Positions 8,316 through 19,411 of a DNA stretch of 47,248 bases are shown one piece after another. Under the pieces are notes generated by a model. It ran no database searches. It was given only the letters and a program-made list of their open reading frames with translations, and was not told where the DNA came from. The DNA comes from an uncultured bacterium (GTDB taxonomy: Bacteria > Verrucomicrobiota > Kiritimatiellia > CAIKKV01 > CAITUY01): positions 1-47,248 of the forward strand of contig CAITUY010000068.1 in NCBI GenBank assembly GCA_903895695.1, in the 5' to 3' direction. Both the position numbers and the translations under genes were made by a program. Numbering within the stretch: the first letter of the stretch is position 1; each line of letters starts with the position of its first letter.

Positions 8316-8348
8316 ATCGCCGGTCATGAATCCTTGCGCAGGAGAAAT

Positions 8349-8966
8349 ATGATGCAGCGGACACGATGTTTGTGGTTACTCGCATGCGGCGTCGTGGCGG
8401 GGATCGCGCTGTCGGGTTGCAGAAGCCCGTCGCTGCCCCGCTCGGGCTATGCCTCGGCCGAGGAAGAAGGGGTCATGACCGTCGAACTGGACGATCACGA
8501 TTATGACTTGGCGACGGCCGGGATCGCCCGGGAGATGACCCAACGCGGCCTGCCCAAGGGGTATGTCGTCGCGCTGGGACCCGTGGATACGCGGGAATGC
8601 CCGTACGATGTCCGCGTCATCCAGATGCAGAAGTCGCTGCAGGTGCTCCTGAACAAGGAAAATACCCTGAAGTTCATGAGCGCCGTGGACGCCATGGCGG
8701 GCGGGACTGCAGTCCAGGAAATCTACAAGATCATCCAGTTCAACTGGATGAAAGGCAACCCGATCGACGTGCAGGATCTGCAGACGTTTGGCAAGCTGGC
8801 CAATGTTAACGGCATTCTGTTCGGGCGGGTGTCGTCCATCGAGCGACGCCTGCCCGGCCGCGGGATCGAGATCACCTATCGTTTTGTCTGGGAACTCTCG
8901 AATACCGAGACCGGTCTCCTCGAACTGTCCCACGAGGAAAAGATTCGAAAGAATGTTCGTCAGTAG
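8349..8966 (+). CDS. lpoB: LpoB-like penicillin-binding-protein activator lipoprotein
   Basis: The 205-residue protein has a signal peptide and lipobox LSGC (Cys24). The mature part resembles LpoB/COG3417: the N-terminal strand segment MTVELDDHDYDLATAGI, a central VALGPVDTRECPYDV, and a C-terminal FGRVSSIERR with TYRFVWELSNTETG. In E. coli LpoB is an outer-membrane lipoprotein that activates the peptidoglycan synthase PBP1b. The neighbouring YcfL supports the call. GGAG at 8341-8344 supports ATG 8349 (8352 also possible). The proposed PBP1b-like partner is not in this window. Confidence 0.75.
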   Translation: MMQRTRCLWLLACGVVAGIALSGCRSPSLPRSGYASAEEEGVMTVELDDHDYDLATAGIAREMTQRGLPKGYVVALGPVDTRECPYDVRVIQMQKSLQVLLNKENTLKFMSAVDAMAGGTAVQEIYKIIQFNWMKGNPIDVQDLQTFGKLANVNGILFGRVSSIERRLPGRGIEITYRFVWELSNTETGLLELSHEEKIRKNVRQ

Positions 8967-8983
8967 GACGAAAGGGAATCCCT

Positions 8984-9412
8984 ATGAAACGAAGCCTCAT
9001 CGTTTTGCCGGCATTGTTGGTCGCCGGATTGTGCCTCGTCTCGTGCGTCACGCGCCACGAACACGAGCCGGCCCCGCCACCCCCGCCGCCACTCCCGGCC
9101 TGGATTCACAACCCCAAACCCAATGACAGCGTCAACATGTACCGCGTCGGTTCGGCGACCGGAGAACCCACGGTCGCTCAGGCGCGCGAAGCCGCTTACC
9201 AGGACGCTCTGCGGCAGATTTCCCGGTCCATCATGACCGAGGCGGCGGGCACCGCCGCGGGCAGGGGCGGCGACGCGGTGCCGCTGGCCGGGGCCGAAGT
9301 CATGCCCGGCTGTTCGTACGTGGTATCGCGACCGGCCGGCTACGAGGCGTGGGTGCAGGTCAGCTTCCCGCTGACCGAGAAACGGCGGGTCGTGGAATCG
9401 CTCAGGAGATGA
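8984..9412 (+). CDS. LPP20-like lipoprotein
   Basis: A 142-residue lipoprotein with lipobox LVSC (Cys21), followed by a Pro-rich spacer of about ten prolines that would span part of the periplasm. Then comes PAWIHNPKPNDSVNMYRVGSA and AREAAYQDALRQISRSI, the pattern of the LPP20 family, where a WI..P motif is followed by a Val-Gly-x-A segment and an Ala-rich helix. The C-terminal half (EAWVQVSFPLTEKRRVVE) is shared closely with the gene at 10025-11272, so the two are paralogues. LPP20 proteins include Vibrio FlgP and Helicobacter membrane lipoproteins; no flagellar genes are seen here. Confidence 0.7.
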   Translation: MKRSLIVLPALLVAGLCLVSCVTRHEHEPAPPPPPPLPAWIHNPKPNDSVNMYRVGSATGEPTVAQAREAAYQDALRQISRSIMTEAAGTAAGRGGDAVPLAGAEVMPGCSYVVSRPAGYEAWVQVSFPLTEKRRVVESLRR

Positions 9413-9458
9413 GTGCGGTTCTCGGGCAGAAACCTTCAAGGCTGCAGCGGAGGGTGAT

Positions 9459-10016
9459 ATGAAGACAAAAGGCGTAGGTTCCCTTGTGGTGGTGACGCTT
9501 GTGGCCTGGGCCTGCAACCTGCCGGCCGTGGGGGCCGAACTGGGGCGCACGGTTCCGCCGACAACCGTGAGTGCCGGTGGAACCGGGGGGCTGGGTGGAA
9601 ATCCAGCCACGGGGCTGCAGATCTCGTTGTGGACGCCCGTTCAGATCTTTCCCGAGAATTACGATGTGTCCGGGTTCCGGCTCGACCTGCCCTATGGCCG
9701 CAATGCCAACGTGCGAGGACTGGACCTTGGCATTTTCAACCACGCAACGGGTGTAGTCGAAGGCTTTCAATGCGGGTTCGGGAACCGCGCAAGCGAATTG
9801 GACGGACTGCAGTTCGGGGTTTTCAACTCGTCCGATTCCTCCGAGGCGGGCTGTTGCCAGTTGGGTTTGATAAACATGGGGAAGGCCGTTACCGGTGTCC
9901 AGATCGGACTCTTCAACTTCTGCAACACAATGTCCGGCGTCCAGATAGGACTGCTCAACTTCATCACCCAGAGCGATGTCGTCATCTTCTGCCCGATCGT
10001 CAACGCCCAGTTTTAG
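9459..10016 (+). CDS. LA_2272-type surface-repeat protein
   Basis: This encodes 185 residues with a signal peptide (cleavage probably after VGA, about residue 24). From about residue 60 the chain is built of short repeats of the type GLDLGIFNHATG, GFQCGFGNRAS, GLQFGVFNSSDSS, CQLGLINMGKAV, GVQIGLFNF and GVQIGLLNF, each with a Gly-x-x-Gly-x-x-Asn signature. This periodic pattern matches the LA_2272 surface-repeat family, predicted to form a beta-rich outer-surface structure. Its function is unknown. It sits inside the lipoprotein operon, 46 bases after the LPP20-like gene, suggesting a shared envelope role. Confidence 0.75.
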   Translation: MKTKGVGSLVVVTLVAWACNLPAVGAELGRTVPPTTVSAGGTGGLGGNPATGLQISLWTPVQIFPENYDVSGFRLDLPYGRNANVRGLDLGIFNHATGVVEGFQCGFGNRASELDGLQFGVFNSSDSSEAGCCQLGLINMGKAVTGVQIGLFNFCNTMSGVQIGLLNFITQSDVVIFCPIVNAQF

Positions 10017-10024
10017 GTCCCGGC

Positions 10025-11272
10025 ATGCACAGGGGCCGGATTTTGTTCATTTCAACCGGGCTATGTGTCGGCCTGGTCGCTGTCGCCGTCGGCGGCGGCA
10101 AGGACGCAGATGCTGCGGTGGGTCCGCCCTCCTGGATTGATCACCCCAAGAGCGATGACAGTGTGTTCCTCTATCGGGTGGGGCACTCGGGGGGCCATAG
10201 GGACCAAGCGGCGGCGCAGCAGGCGGCCTACCGGAACGCGCTCGCCGTAATCGTAGACGAGATGCTGGCGCGGTCGGGAGTGGACGAATGCCTTCGCCCG
10301 GACGTTGCCGCCAATTTGCCGGTCCAGAACGCTGAGACTGTGCCGGGCGCCGTCTATACGGAAACGAATCAAGTCGGGTTCGTTTGCTGGGTCCAGGTAA
10401 GTTTCCCGCTTGCGGAAAAAGCGAAACTGCTCGAGCGGATTGAGCCCGAGAAGCAGAGAGCCCTCGAACGGGTGGCGTTCGACAGGCATATAGTTGCCCT
10501 GTTCTCCGAGGCCCGGGCTGCCCGCGGGCGAGGGGAATACGAGTCGGCCCGTACCAACCTTCAGGCGGTTATTCAGAACTACGCCAGGCTGCGCGTTCCC
10601 CCGTTCGAGCTGCAGGAGGCCCAGGTTCTTTTGGGCGACACCTACGGCGCCCAGAGAGACTTCCTGGCGGCGCGGCAGTGCTATGAAGGGGTGGTGCAGA
10701 ACCCGGCTGCCGCGAAGTGGAAAGACACGGCCGCAGCACGGCTGAAGACCTTGCCGAAGGCCCCTCGGTCGTGGCCGCTGAACGATCGATGGCGCGGTCG
10801 GAAGGTCGCGTTGGTCTGCGCAGTCCGGGATGTCGGGCAGCCCCCGAGGCCGTTCACCGCACTTGCCGGAGTCCTGGGCAGGGATCTGCGCGAATCGCGG
10901 CTGGAGAACGCGGACGTGACCGGCGAGATCAAGGCCGATGCAATCGCCGCGTTCTCCGAACAGCGTTCCATTGCCGCCGCCGGAGAGGTGGCGAGAAGGG
11001 AAGGATCAAGGGTTGTGCTCGCGGTATTGCTGACCACGGATCCCTCAAAACGCGGCCAGACACAAGAGACAATGGGCATTGCGATGCCGGTGGCGGATTC
11101 CGAGATCGCCTTCTGGATCGTCGATGTGGATGGGGCGACTGTATGCTACAGCGATCACTTTAGCGATATTGCCGGAACCCGATCCGAATCGCGTCTCGCC
11201 GAACGGGTGGCATCTATTCTGCTGGAAAACTATCTCGTGCCCAAGTGTCCGGCATTGGCGCCGGCTCCGTAG
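10025..11272 (+). CDS. Secreted LPP20-like protein with TPR-like middle domain
   Basis: A protein of 415 residues from ATG 10025. The hydrophobic N-terminus (about 5-25) is a signal peptide or anchor. The first domain repeats the LPP20-type pattern of the gene at 8984 (PSWIDHPKSDDSVFLYRVGHS, later CWVQVSFPLAEKAKLLE). Residues about 150-240 form helical pairs (ALFSEARAARGRGEYESA and QVLLGDTYGAQRDFLAARQ) of TPR type, suited to protein binding. The C-terminal third (about 255-405) has CsgG-like strand-helix elements including SRVVLAVLL. It starts eight bases after the previous stop. A combined role as an assembly or scaffolding protein is inferred only. Confidence 0.65.
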   Translation: MHRGRILFISTGLCVGLVAVAVGGGKDADAAVGPPSWIDHPKSDDSVFLYRVGHSGGHRDQAAAQQAAYRNALAVIVDEMLARSGVDECLRPDVAANLPVQNAETVPGAVYTETNQVGFVCWVQVSFPLAEKAKLLERIEPEKQRALERVAFDRHIVALFSEARAARGRGEYESARTNLQAVIQNYARLRVPPFELQEAQVLLGDTYGAQRDFLAARQCYEGVVQNPAAAKWKDTAAARLKTLPKAPRSWPLNDRWRGRKVALVCAVRDVGQPPRPFTALAGVLGRDLRESRLENADVTGEIKADAIAAFSEQRSIAAAGEVARREGSRVVLAVLLTTDPSKRGQTQETMGIAMPVADSEIAFWIVDVDGATVCYSDHFSDIAGTRSESRLAERVASILLENYLVPKCPALAPAP

Positions 11273-11277
11273 GAGCC
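11263..11277 (+). terminator. Possible weak hairpin at the end of the lipoprotein operon
   Basis: GGCTCC (11263-11268) pairs perfectly with GGAGCC (11272-11277) across a three-base loop, overlapping the stop codon; an alternative GGAGC/GCTCC stem (11272-11286) competes. There is no T-run, so a rho-independent terminator is doubtful. Confidence 0.2.
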
Positions 11278-11410
11278 CCGCGCTCCCGGGCGGTCTTTCG
11301 CAATCGGTCGCACCCGTCGCCGTCCGGGTGATCGTGCGAAAGCCTTGCGCCGCCCGGGATAATCTATCATCCTTGACCGCCAACCGAGGCTTCGTAGTCA
11401 AGAGTCGCCT

Positions 11411-13084
11411 ATGGATGTGGAACAGCCAAATGCCTTTGCGGAACGGCGTCGACGATTTCTCTTCGCCGCGGGACTGGCTCTGCTCACCGTGCTGGCCGCC
11501 GGCCTGCGCTTCTACAAGTTGGGGGACTATCCCGGCGGCTACAGTCAGGACGAAGTCGTCGTAACCTATGATGCGTGGAGCCTGCTCACCACGGGACAGG
11601 AGCATCACGGCGCACGCTGGCCGCTGAACTCCCAGCAGTTCGGAGATTACCCCTCTTCGCTGCCCACCTACTGGACGATGCCCTTTGTGGTCCTGTTGGG
11701 TCCCACGCCGTTGGCGACACGTGCCGCGTGCGCCGGCCTGAATGTTGTCGCCGTGCCGTTCTTTGGCCTGCTGGTGGCGCGGCTCTTTCGCAGCCGGGCC
11801 GCCGGCCTGTTTGCGGCGGCCCTGCTCGCCGTATCGGCATGGGCCCTCTTCCTGTCGCGCTGCGCGTTCAGTCCGGGGTTTGTCACGCCATTCCAGATTG
11901 CCGCCCTGTGGGCGCTGCACCGGCTGCTGACAGAACGACGTTCCCGCGTCGCTTCGTACGGCCTGGCGGTTGGGGTCGGTTTCATGCTGTTCCTGTGGAC
12001 CCACGAATTTGTGTCGCAGTACCTGTTTGCCCCGTTCGTCATCGGTGCGGCCATGTTGATCTGGTGGCGGGGCAACTGGCGGCCCATACTCACGGCGGGC
12101 GGCGTCTACGCGCTGCTGATGCTGGCCGCTGTGCTGGTGAGGCTCCAGGTTCCCGCGGCCAGCGGGCGGATGCAGTCGCACTCCATCCTGTTCGCAGACC
12201 ACGCCCTGAAAGCCTTTCTCGTCAACTACGCTGAATACCAGTCATTCTCGTTTCTGTTCAATGCGCCGGCCATGCGGCCGTTGCAGCACATACCCGGCAT
12301 CGCGCATATCAGTCATCTCATGTCTCCCCTGTATGGGTTCGGGTGGGCGGTCCTTGTCGCGGCCGTCAGCGCGCCTCGCTGGCTGCTACGGAAGCTGGGC
12401 CTGTCGGATACGCCGGCCGAGGCCGATCGCTGGCGTCGGTCGGCGTTGTGGGTCGTAATCTGGATGGTGCTGGCCCCGGTCGCCGGGGCGCTCTTCCGCC
12501 AGAATTTTTACACCGCGCGCGTCACGCACTTGCTGGTCGGCGTTCTTTTGGTGACGGCCCTCGGTTGTGCGGCCGTGTGGTACGGGCTGCGGCGTCTGCC
12601 ATGGCGCATGGCCGCGCCAGCATTTGTCGTGCTGTTCGCCGTTTATCTGGGCGCGCAGACCGCCAAAACGGCGCGCGGTCTGGTCAAGACCAATGCCTAT
12701 GCAAAGGAGTACTTCCAGTATGGTCTGCCGGAGGTGATCCAGTACCTGGTTCGGCAGCCCAATGTGCAGTCGGTGAGATTGCCGTCCCTGCACCAGGGCT
12801 ATATCTATTACCTGCTTTTCGCCCCTGTCCACCCCGCCAAATTGGATCATGCGTTCGTCTCGCCGTCGCTTGCCGTCGACGCCACGACGTGGCGATACTT
12901 GGAGGTATCCACGCTGGATAAGTTCCACTTCGACGAACGCATGGACCCCTCCAAGGTGGCCGCCCAGGCTGAGCTGCGTCATCAGGTGCGCGACGGCGAC
13001 CGCATCTGGTACGACCTGTACGAACACGCTGGCGACTGGTTCGTGTTGCGTCACCAGGAACTGGATAGCGGCCTGCCGCGATAA
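11411..13084 (+). CDS. GT-C-fold membrane glycosyltransferase (ArnT/PMT-like)
   Basis: The protein is 557 residues with about 10-12 hydrophobic segments. The first loop after transmembrane segment one holds YSQDEVVVTYDAW (Asp47-Glu48), the acidic motif expected for GT-C transferases that use polyprenyl-phosphate sugars, and HGARWPLNSQQFGDYPSSLP follows, as in PMT/ArnT-type proteins. The final about 120 residues are soluble. The family moves a sugar from a lipid carrier to proteins or lipid A on the periplasmic face; the acceptor is unknown here. It stands between the lipoprotein block and the hydrogenase operon, with no co-transcribed partner evident. A second GT-C gene lies at 26719-28734. 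Confidence 0.75.
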   Translation: MDVEQPNAFAERRRRFLFAAGLALLTVLAAGLRFYKLGDYPGGYSQDEVVVTYDAWSLLTTGQEHHGARWPLNSQQFGDYPSSLPTYWTMPFVVLLGPTPLATRAACAGLNVVAVPFFGLLVARLFRSRAAGLFAAALLAVSAWALFLSRCAFSPGFVTPFQIAALWALHRLLTERRSRVASYGLAVGVGFMLFLWTHEFVSQYLFAPFVIGAAMLIWWRGNWRPILTAGGVYALLMLAAVLVRLQVPAASGRMQSHSILFADHALKAFLVNYAEYQSFSFLFNAPAMRPLQHIPGIAHISHLMSPLYGFGWAVLVAAVSAPRWLLRKLGLSDTPAEADRWRRSALWVVIWMVLAPVAGALFRQNFYTARVTHLLVGVLLVTALGCAAVWYGLRRLPWRMAAPAFVVLFAVYLGAQTAKTARGLVKTNAYAKEYFQYGLPEVIQYLVRQPNVQSVRLPSLHQGYIYYLLFAPVHPAKLDHAFVSPSLAVDATTWRYLEVSTLDKFHFDERMDPSKVAAQAELRHQVRDGDRIWYDLYEHAGDWFVLRHQELDSGLPR

Positions 13085-13123
13085 GCGAAGGACGCGTGAC
13101 GTGCGGCCCACAGGGGCATGCCG

Positions 13124-13154
13124 CGATCACGTGATCGGCCGCGTTCGCGAACGC
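13124..13154. repeat. Two adjacent perfect 14-bp palindromes before the hydrogenase operon
   Basis: CGATCACGTGATCG at 13124-13137 and GCGTTCGCGAACGC at 13141-13154 are each perfect palindromes, separated by three bases. They lie about 55-85 bases upstream of a good promoter match at 13209-13237. They could be upstream operator sites for the hydrogenase operon or folded structures ending the glycosyltransferase transcript; no T-run follows. Confidence 0.5.
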
Positions 13155-13208
13155 AGTTCCGTTCTCCAGCCTCCAATCGTCAAAGCGTCAATATCGGGCA
13201 ACGCCGTC

Positions 13209-13237
13209 TTGACGTGCATCGGCAGTAGACCTACCAT
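13209..13237 (+). promoter_or_regulatory. Putative promoter of the hydrogenase operon
   Basis: TTGACG (13209-13214) and TACCAT (13232-13237) are separated by 17 bases, five and four matches to the sigma-70 consensus. It lies about 130 bases upstream of the first hydrogenase gene, leaving a long leader. A TTGT...CGAA sequence at 13259-13274 is not a convincing Rex site. Confidence 0.4.
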
Positions 13238-13367
13238 TTATCGCTTTAACAGTTCGGGTTGTCGGTTTCACGAATTCGGGGGGATGCGTCTTGAGTGGGC
13301 CGCCTATGCAGGCGGACCACACTTTCCAGGGGGTGGCAACGGCCGTCCCAGACAGGATGAGGTCTCA

Positions 13368-13896
13368 ATGAAAGAAGCAACGGGCTGCACCTGTGCCGGC
13401 GTCGTCGACGAAGTGGAGTTGATGCGGAGACTGGATAGCATCATCGAGGAGAACCGGGATAAACCCGGAGCCCTGATCCCGGTGCTGCAGCAGGCGCAAG
13501 CCGTGTTCGGCCACTTGCCTGAGAACGTCCTCAAGCGGATCAGTCTCGGCATGGGAAAGCCCTACAGCGAAGTCGCCGGGGTGGTGAGTTTCTATTCGTT
13601 CTTCTCCACGGTCCCCCGCGGCCGGCACGTGATCCGCGTGTGCCTCGGCACGGCTTGTTACGTGCGCGGCGGCAAGCAGGTGCTGGAAGCCATCAAGGGC
13701 AAGCTGGGCATCGATGTGGGGCAGACGACCGAAGACCGCCTGTTCACGCTGGAGGTGGCCCGATGCTTCGGTGCCTGCGGCCTGGCGCCGACGGTCGCGG
13801 TCGACGACACGGTCTACAAACGTGTGCGGCCGGCCCGGGTGAGTGAAATTCTCGATGCGTACCGTACGGAAGGCAGCGCTCGGAAGGGGGCCTCCC

Positions 13897-13907
<11 letters not shown>
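13368..13907 (+). CDS. hydC: Hydrogenase subunit, NuoE/HndA-like (2Fe-2S)
   Basis: This 179-residue protein matches the NuoE/HndA/HydC subunit. A helical N-terminus (about 12-75, with LIPVLQQAQAVFGHLPENV and EVAGVVSFYSFF) is followed by a thioredoxin-like domain with the four cluster ligands Cys92, Cys97, Cys133 and Cys137 (VCLGTACYVRGG and ARCFGACGLAP). In multimeric [FeFe] hydrogenases this subunit carries a [2Fe-2S] cluster and docks on the FMN/NADH subunit. ATG 13368 was chosen from family alignment; the open frame extends upstream without homology. Its end overlaps the start of the fusion gene by 11 bases. Confidence 0.9.
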
Positions 13908-17097
<3,190 letters not shown>

Positions 17098-17106
17098 GAC
17101 GTCATC

Positions 17107-18879
17107 ATGCCAGCGTTGACCATTGACTTGAAGCCGGTGGAAGTGCCGGAAGGTGCCACCGTCCTCGACGCCGCCCGCAAGGCTGGCGTCAGGATCCCGA
17201 CCCTCTGTTACCTGGAGAACGTGCAGGCCATCGGGGCTTGCCGGCTTTGCCTGGTGGAGATCGAGGGCGCCCGCACGCTCGTGACCTCCTGCGTGATGCC
17301 GGCGACCGACGGCATGAAAGTTCACACGCATACCAAGCGCGTCCGGGATGCCCGCCGGACCGTGCTCGAGTTGTTGCTCTCGGAGCATGCCGGGGACTGC
17401 CAGACCTGCGACCGGAACAACGACTGCGAACTGCAGGCTGTGGCCCACGAGCTGGGGATCAAGGAGATCCGCTATGCAGGCGAGAAGCCCGCTCCCGGCT
17501 CGGATGCGAGCACGCCGGGCATCGTGCGCGACAACGGCAAGTGCATCAAGTGCCGCCGGTGCGTCACGGCGTGCGGCCAGATCCAGGCGGTCGGAACGCT
17601 GTTCCCGCAGTTCCGCGGGTTCAAGACCCAGATCGCCCCCGCCTTCGGCAAGGACCTGAGCTCGGTGGCGTGCGTCCAGTGCGGACAGTGCGCGGCCGTG
17701 TGCCCGGTGGGTGCCATTGTCGAGAAGAGCAGCATCGACAAGGTATGGGCGGCACTGGAAGACAAGACCAAGACAGTCGTGGTCCAGACGGCGCCGGCCG
17801 TGCGGGCGTCGCTGGGGGAATGCTTCGGCTACCCTCCCGGCACGCTCGTGACCGGCAAGATGGTGGCCGCGCTGCGCCGTCTCGGGTTTGCCACGGTGTT
17901 CGATACCAACTTCACAGCCGACCTGACCATCATCGAGGAAGGCATGGAACTTCTGAGCCGGCTCAAGAAGGCGCTCAAGGACAAGCAGGCGGTCGCGATT
18001 CCGCAGTTCACGAGTTGTTCGCCGGGGTGGATCCGGTTTGTCGAGTATTTCCACCCCGACCTGATTCCCAACTTGTCGACGTGCAAGTCGCCCCAGCAGA
18101 TGTTCGGCGCCATCGCCAAGACGTATTGGGCCAAGAAGGTCGGGAAGAAGGCAGAGGATATCTATGTCGTTTCGATCATGCCGTGTCACGCCAAGAAGTC
18201 CGAAGCCGAGCGGCCCGAGATGAGGTCCAGCGGTGTGCAGGACGTGGATGCCGCGCTGACGACCCGCGAACTGGCGCGCATGATAAAGCAGGCCGGGATT
18301 GATTTTGACTCCCTTCCCGACGAGACCGTGGACCGCATCCTCGGGACGTCGACGGGCGCGGCTGATATCTTCGCGAATTCGGGTGGCGTCATGGAGGCAG
18401 CGCTCCGGACGGCTTGGGAAGTGATCACCGGGAAACCGCTGCCGTTCGTCAACTTGCACGTGGACCCGCTATCCGGCCTGGAGGGCATCAAGGAGGCGGC
18501 GATACCGGTGACCGGCACCGTGCCCGAGTGGTCCTTCCTGGAAGGCGCCACCCTGAAGGTCGCCGTGGCCTCCGGCCTCGGCAATGCCCAGAAACTCGTC
18601 GAGCGCATCAAATCAGGGGCGGCGAGCTATCATTTCGTGGAGGTGATGACGTGCCCCGGCGGATGCATTGGCGGCGGCGGGCAACCCCGTATGACGACCA
18701 ACGAGGTTCGCAAGAAACGCCTGGCCGCCATGTACAAGGAAGACGAGGGGAAGAAACTCCGCAAGTCGCACGACAATCCCAAGATCAAGCAGATTTACGG
18801 GGAATTCCTCGGGATGCCGCTGGGCGAGAAATCGCATCACCTCCTTCACACGACGTACGTGAAGCGGGATCGAGCCTAG
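17107..18879 (+). CDS. hydA: [FeFe] hydrogenase catalytic subunit
   Basis: A 590-residue group A catalytic subunit with modules in the usual order: plant-type [2Fe-2S] (Cys34, 45, 48, 62), His-ligated [4Fe-4S] (His94, Cys98, 101, 107), two ferredoxin-type [4Fe-4S] clusters (Cys146-156 and 189-199), then the H-cluster domain. The H-cluster motifs are FTSCSPGW (301-308), IMPCHAKKSEA (358-367) and EVMTCPGGCIGGGGQP (512-527). It catalyses reversible H2 oxidation/proton reduction; cluster assembly needs HydEFG, absent from this window. The first motif has Ser305 where many hydrogenases have a second Cys. The nine-base gap after the fusion gene indicates one operon. Confidence 0.95.
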   Translation: MPALTIDLKPVEVPEGATVLDAARKAGVRIPTLCYLENVQAIGACRLCLVEIEGARTLVTSCVMPATDGMKVHTHTKRVRDARRTVLELLLSEHAGDCQTCDRNNDCELQAVAHELGIKEIRYAGEKPAPGSDASTPGIVRDNGKCIKCRRCVTACGQIQAVGTLFPQFRGFKTQIAPAFGKDLSSVACVQCGQCAAVCPVGAIVEKSSIDKVWAALEDKTKTVVVQTAPAVRASLGECFGYPPGTLVTGKMVAALRRLGFATVFDTNFTADLTIIEEGMELLSRLKKALKDKQAVAIPQFTSCSPGWIRFVEYFHPDLIPNLSTCKSPQQMFGAIAKTYWAKKVGKKAEDIYVVSIMPCHAKKSEAERPEMRSSGVQDVDAALTTRELARMIKQAGIDFDSLPDETVDRILGTSTGAADIFANSGGVMEAALRTAWEVITGKPLPFVNLHVDPLSGLEGIKEAAIPVTGTVPEWSFLEGATLKVAVASGLGNAQKLVERIKSGAASYHFVEVMTCPGGCIGGGGQPRMTTNEVRKKRLAAMYKEDEGKKLRKSHDNPKIKQIYGEFLGMPLGEKSHHLLHTTYVKRDRA

Positions 18880-18899
18880 GGGCAACCAGGAAGCTGCGG

Positions 18900-18920
18900 A
18901 TTACGCGAATGGCGCGTAAT
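18900..18920. repeat. Inverted repeat downstream of hydA
   Basis: ATTACGCG (18900-18907) and CGCGTAAT (18913-18920) form a perfect eight-base stem with a five-base loop, 20 bases after the hydA stop. A T6 run lies about 35 bases later (18956-18961), too far for a classical terminator. The following stretch contains TTCGCG-rich repeats. Confidence 0.4.
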
Positions 18921-19020
18921 GAGGAAAAGAGATCGGCTCGGAGAGTTTTTTCGCGACTTTCGCGTGCTTCGCGGTTAAGAACGGTTTGCCGGGTGGTTAC
19001 GGGCGAATAAGGACAGAATC

Positions 19021-19404
19021 ATGGCCAAGATTTTGATAGTGGATGATGATCATAATTTTGTGGAGGGGCTCAAGGATGTGTTGAGCGGGCAGGGCTTTGA
19101 GGTCGCCTGCGCCTACGACGGTACCGAAGGACTCCGGAAGGCCCACGACGAAAAGCCCGACCTGGTGCTGCTTGACGTCATGATGACCACCGACAGCGAA
19201 GGGTTCGAGGTCGCCAAGAAGCTGCGCGAGGACCCGGTGACCAAGCAAGTGCCCATCATTCTCCTGACGGGAATCCGCAAGGCCAAGCAACTGCCGTTCT
19301 CGTTCGAGCCCGACGAGGACTGGCTGCCCGTGGCGGCGGTGCTCGAGAAACCCGTCCACCCCGAGGATCTGATCCGTCAGATCCGGCAGATGCTGAAAGT
19401 GTGA
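19021..19404 (+). CDS. Stand-alone response-regulator receiver protein
   Basis: A CheY-like receiver domain of 127 residues with no output domain. The acidic pocket Asp8-Asp9-Asp10 (ILIVDDDHN), phospho-acceptor Asp52 (LLDVMM), Thr83 (LLTGI) and Lys110 (LEKP) are all present, so phosphotransfer chemistry appears intact. No histidine kinase is adjacent. It lies 141 bases downstream of hydA in the same orientation and may be co-transcribed, though a hairpin intervenes. Single-domain receivers act as phosphate relays or by protein contact; the partner cannot be inferred. Confidence 0.9.
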   Translation: MAKILIVDDDHNFVEGLKDVLSGQGFEVACAYDGTEGLRKAHDEKPDLVLLDVMMTTDSEGFEVAKKLREDPVTKQVPIILLTGIRKAKQLPFSFEPDEDWLPVAAVLEKPVHPEDLIRQIRQMLKV

Positions 19405-19411
19405 GGACCCC

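Noticed and set aside
13259..13274. Possible Rex (redox regulator) site TTGTCGGTTTCACGAA
   Set aside because: Half-sites TTGT/CGAA are imperfect, spacing and centre differ from the TTGTGAA-N4-TTCACAA pattern; not above chance.
18921..18985. T6 run and TTCGCG-rich stretch after hydA as a terminator
   Set aside because: The hairpin at 18900-18920 is too far from the T-run, and the local stem next to the T-run is only three bases.
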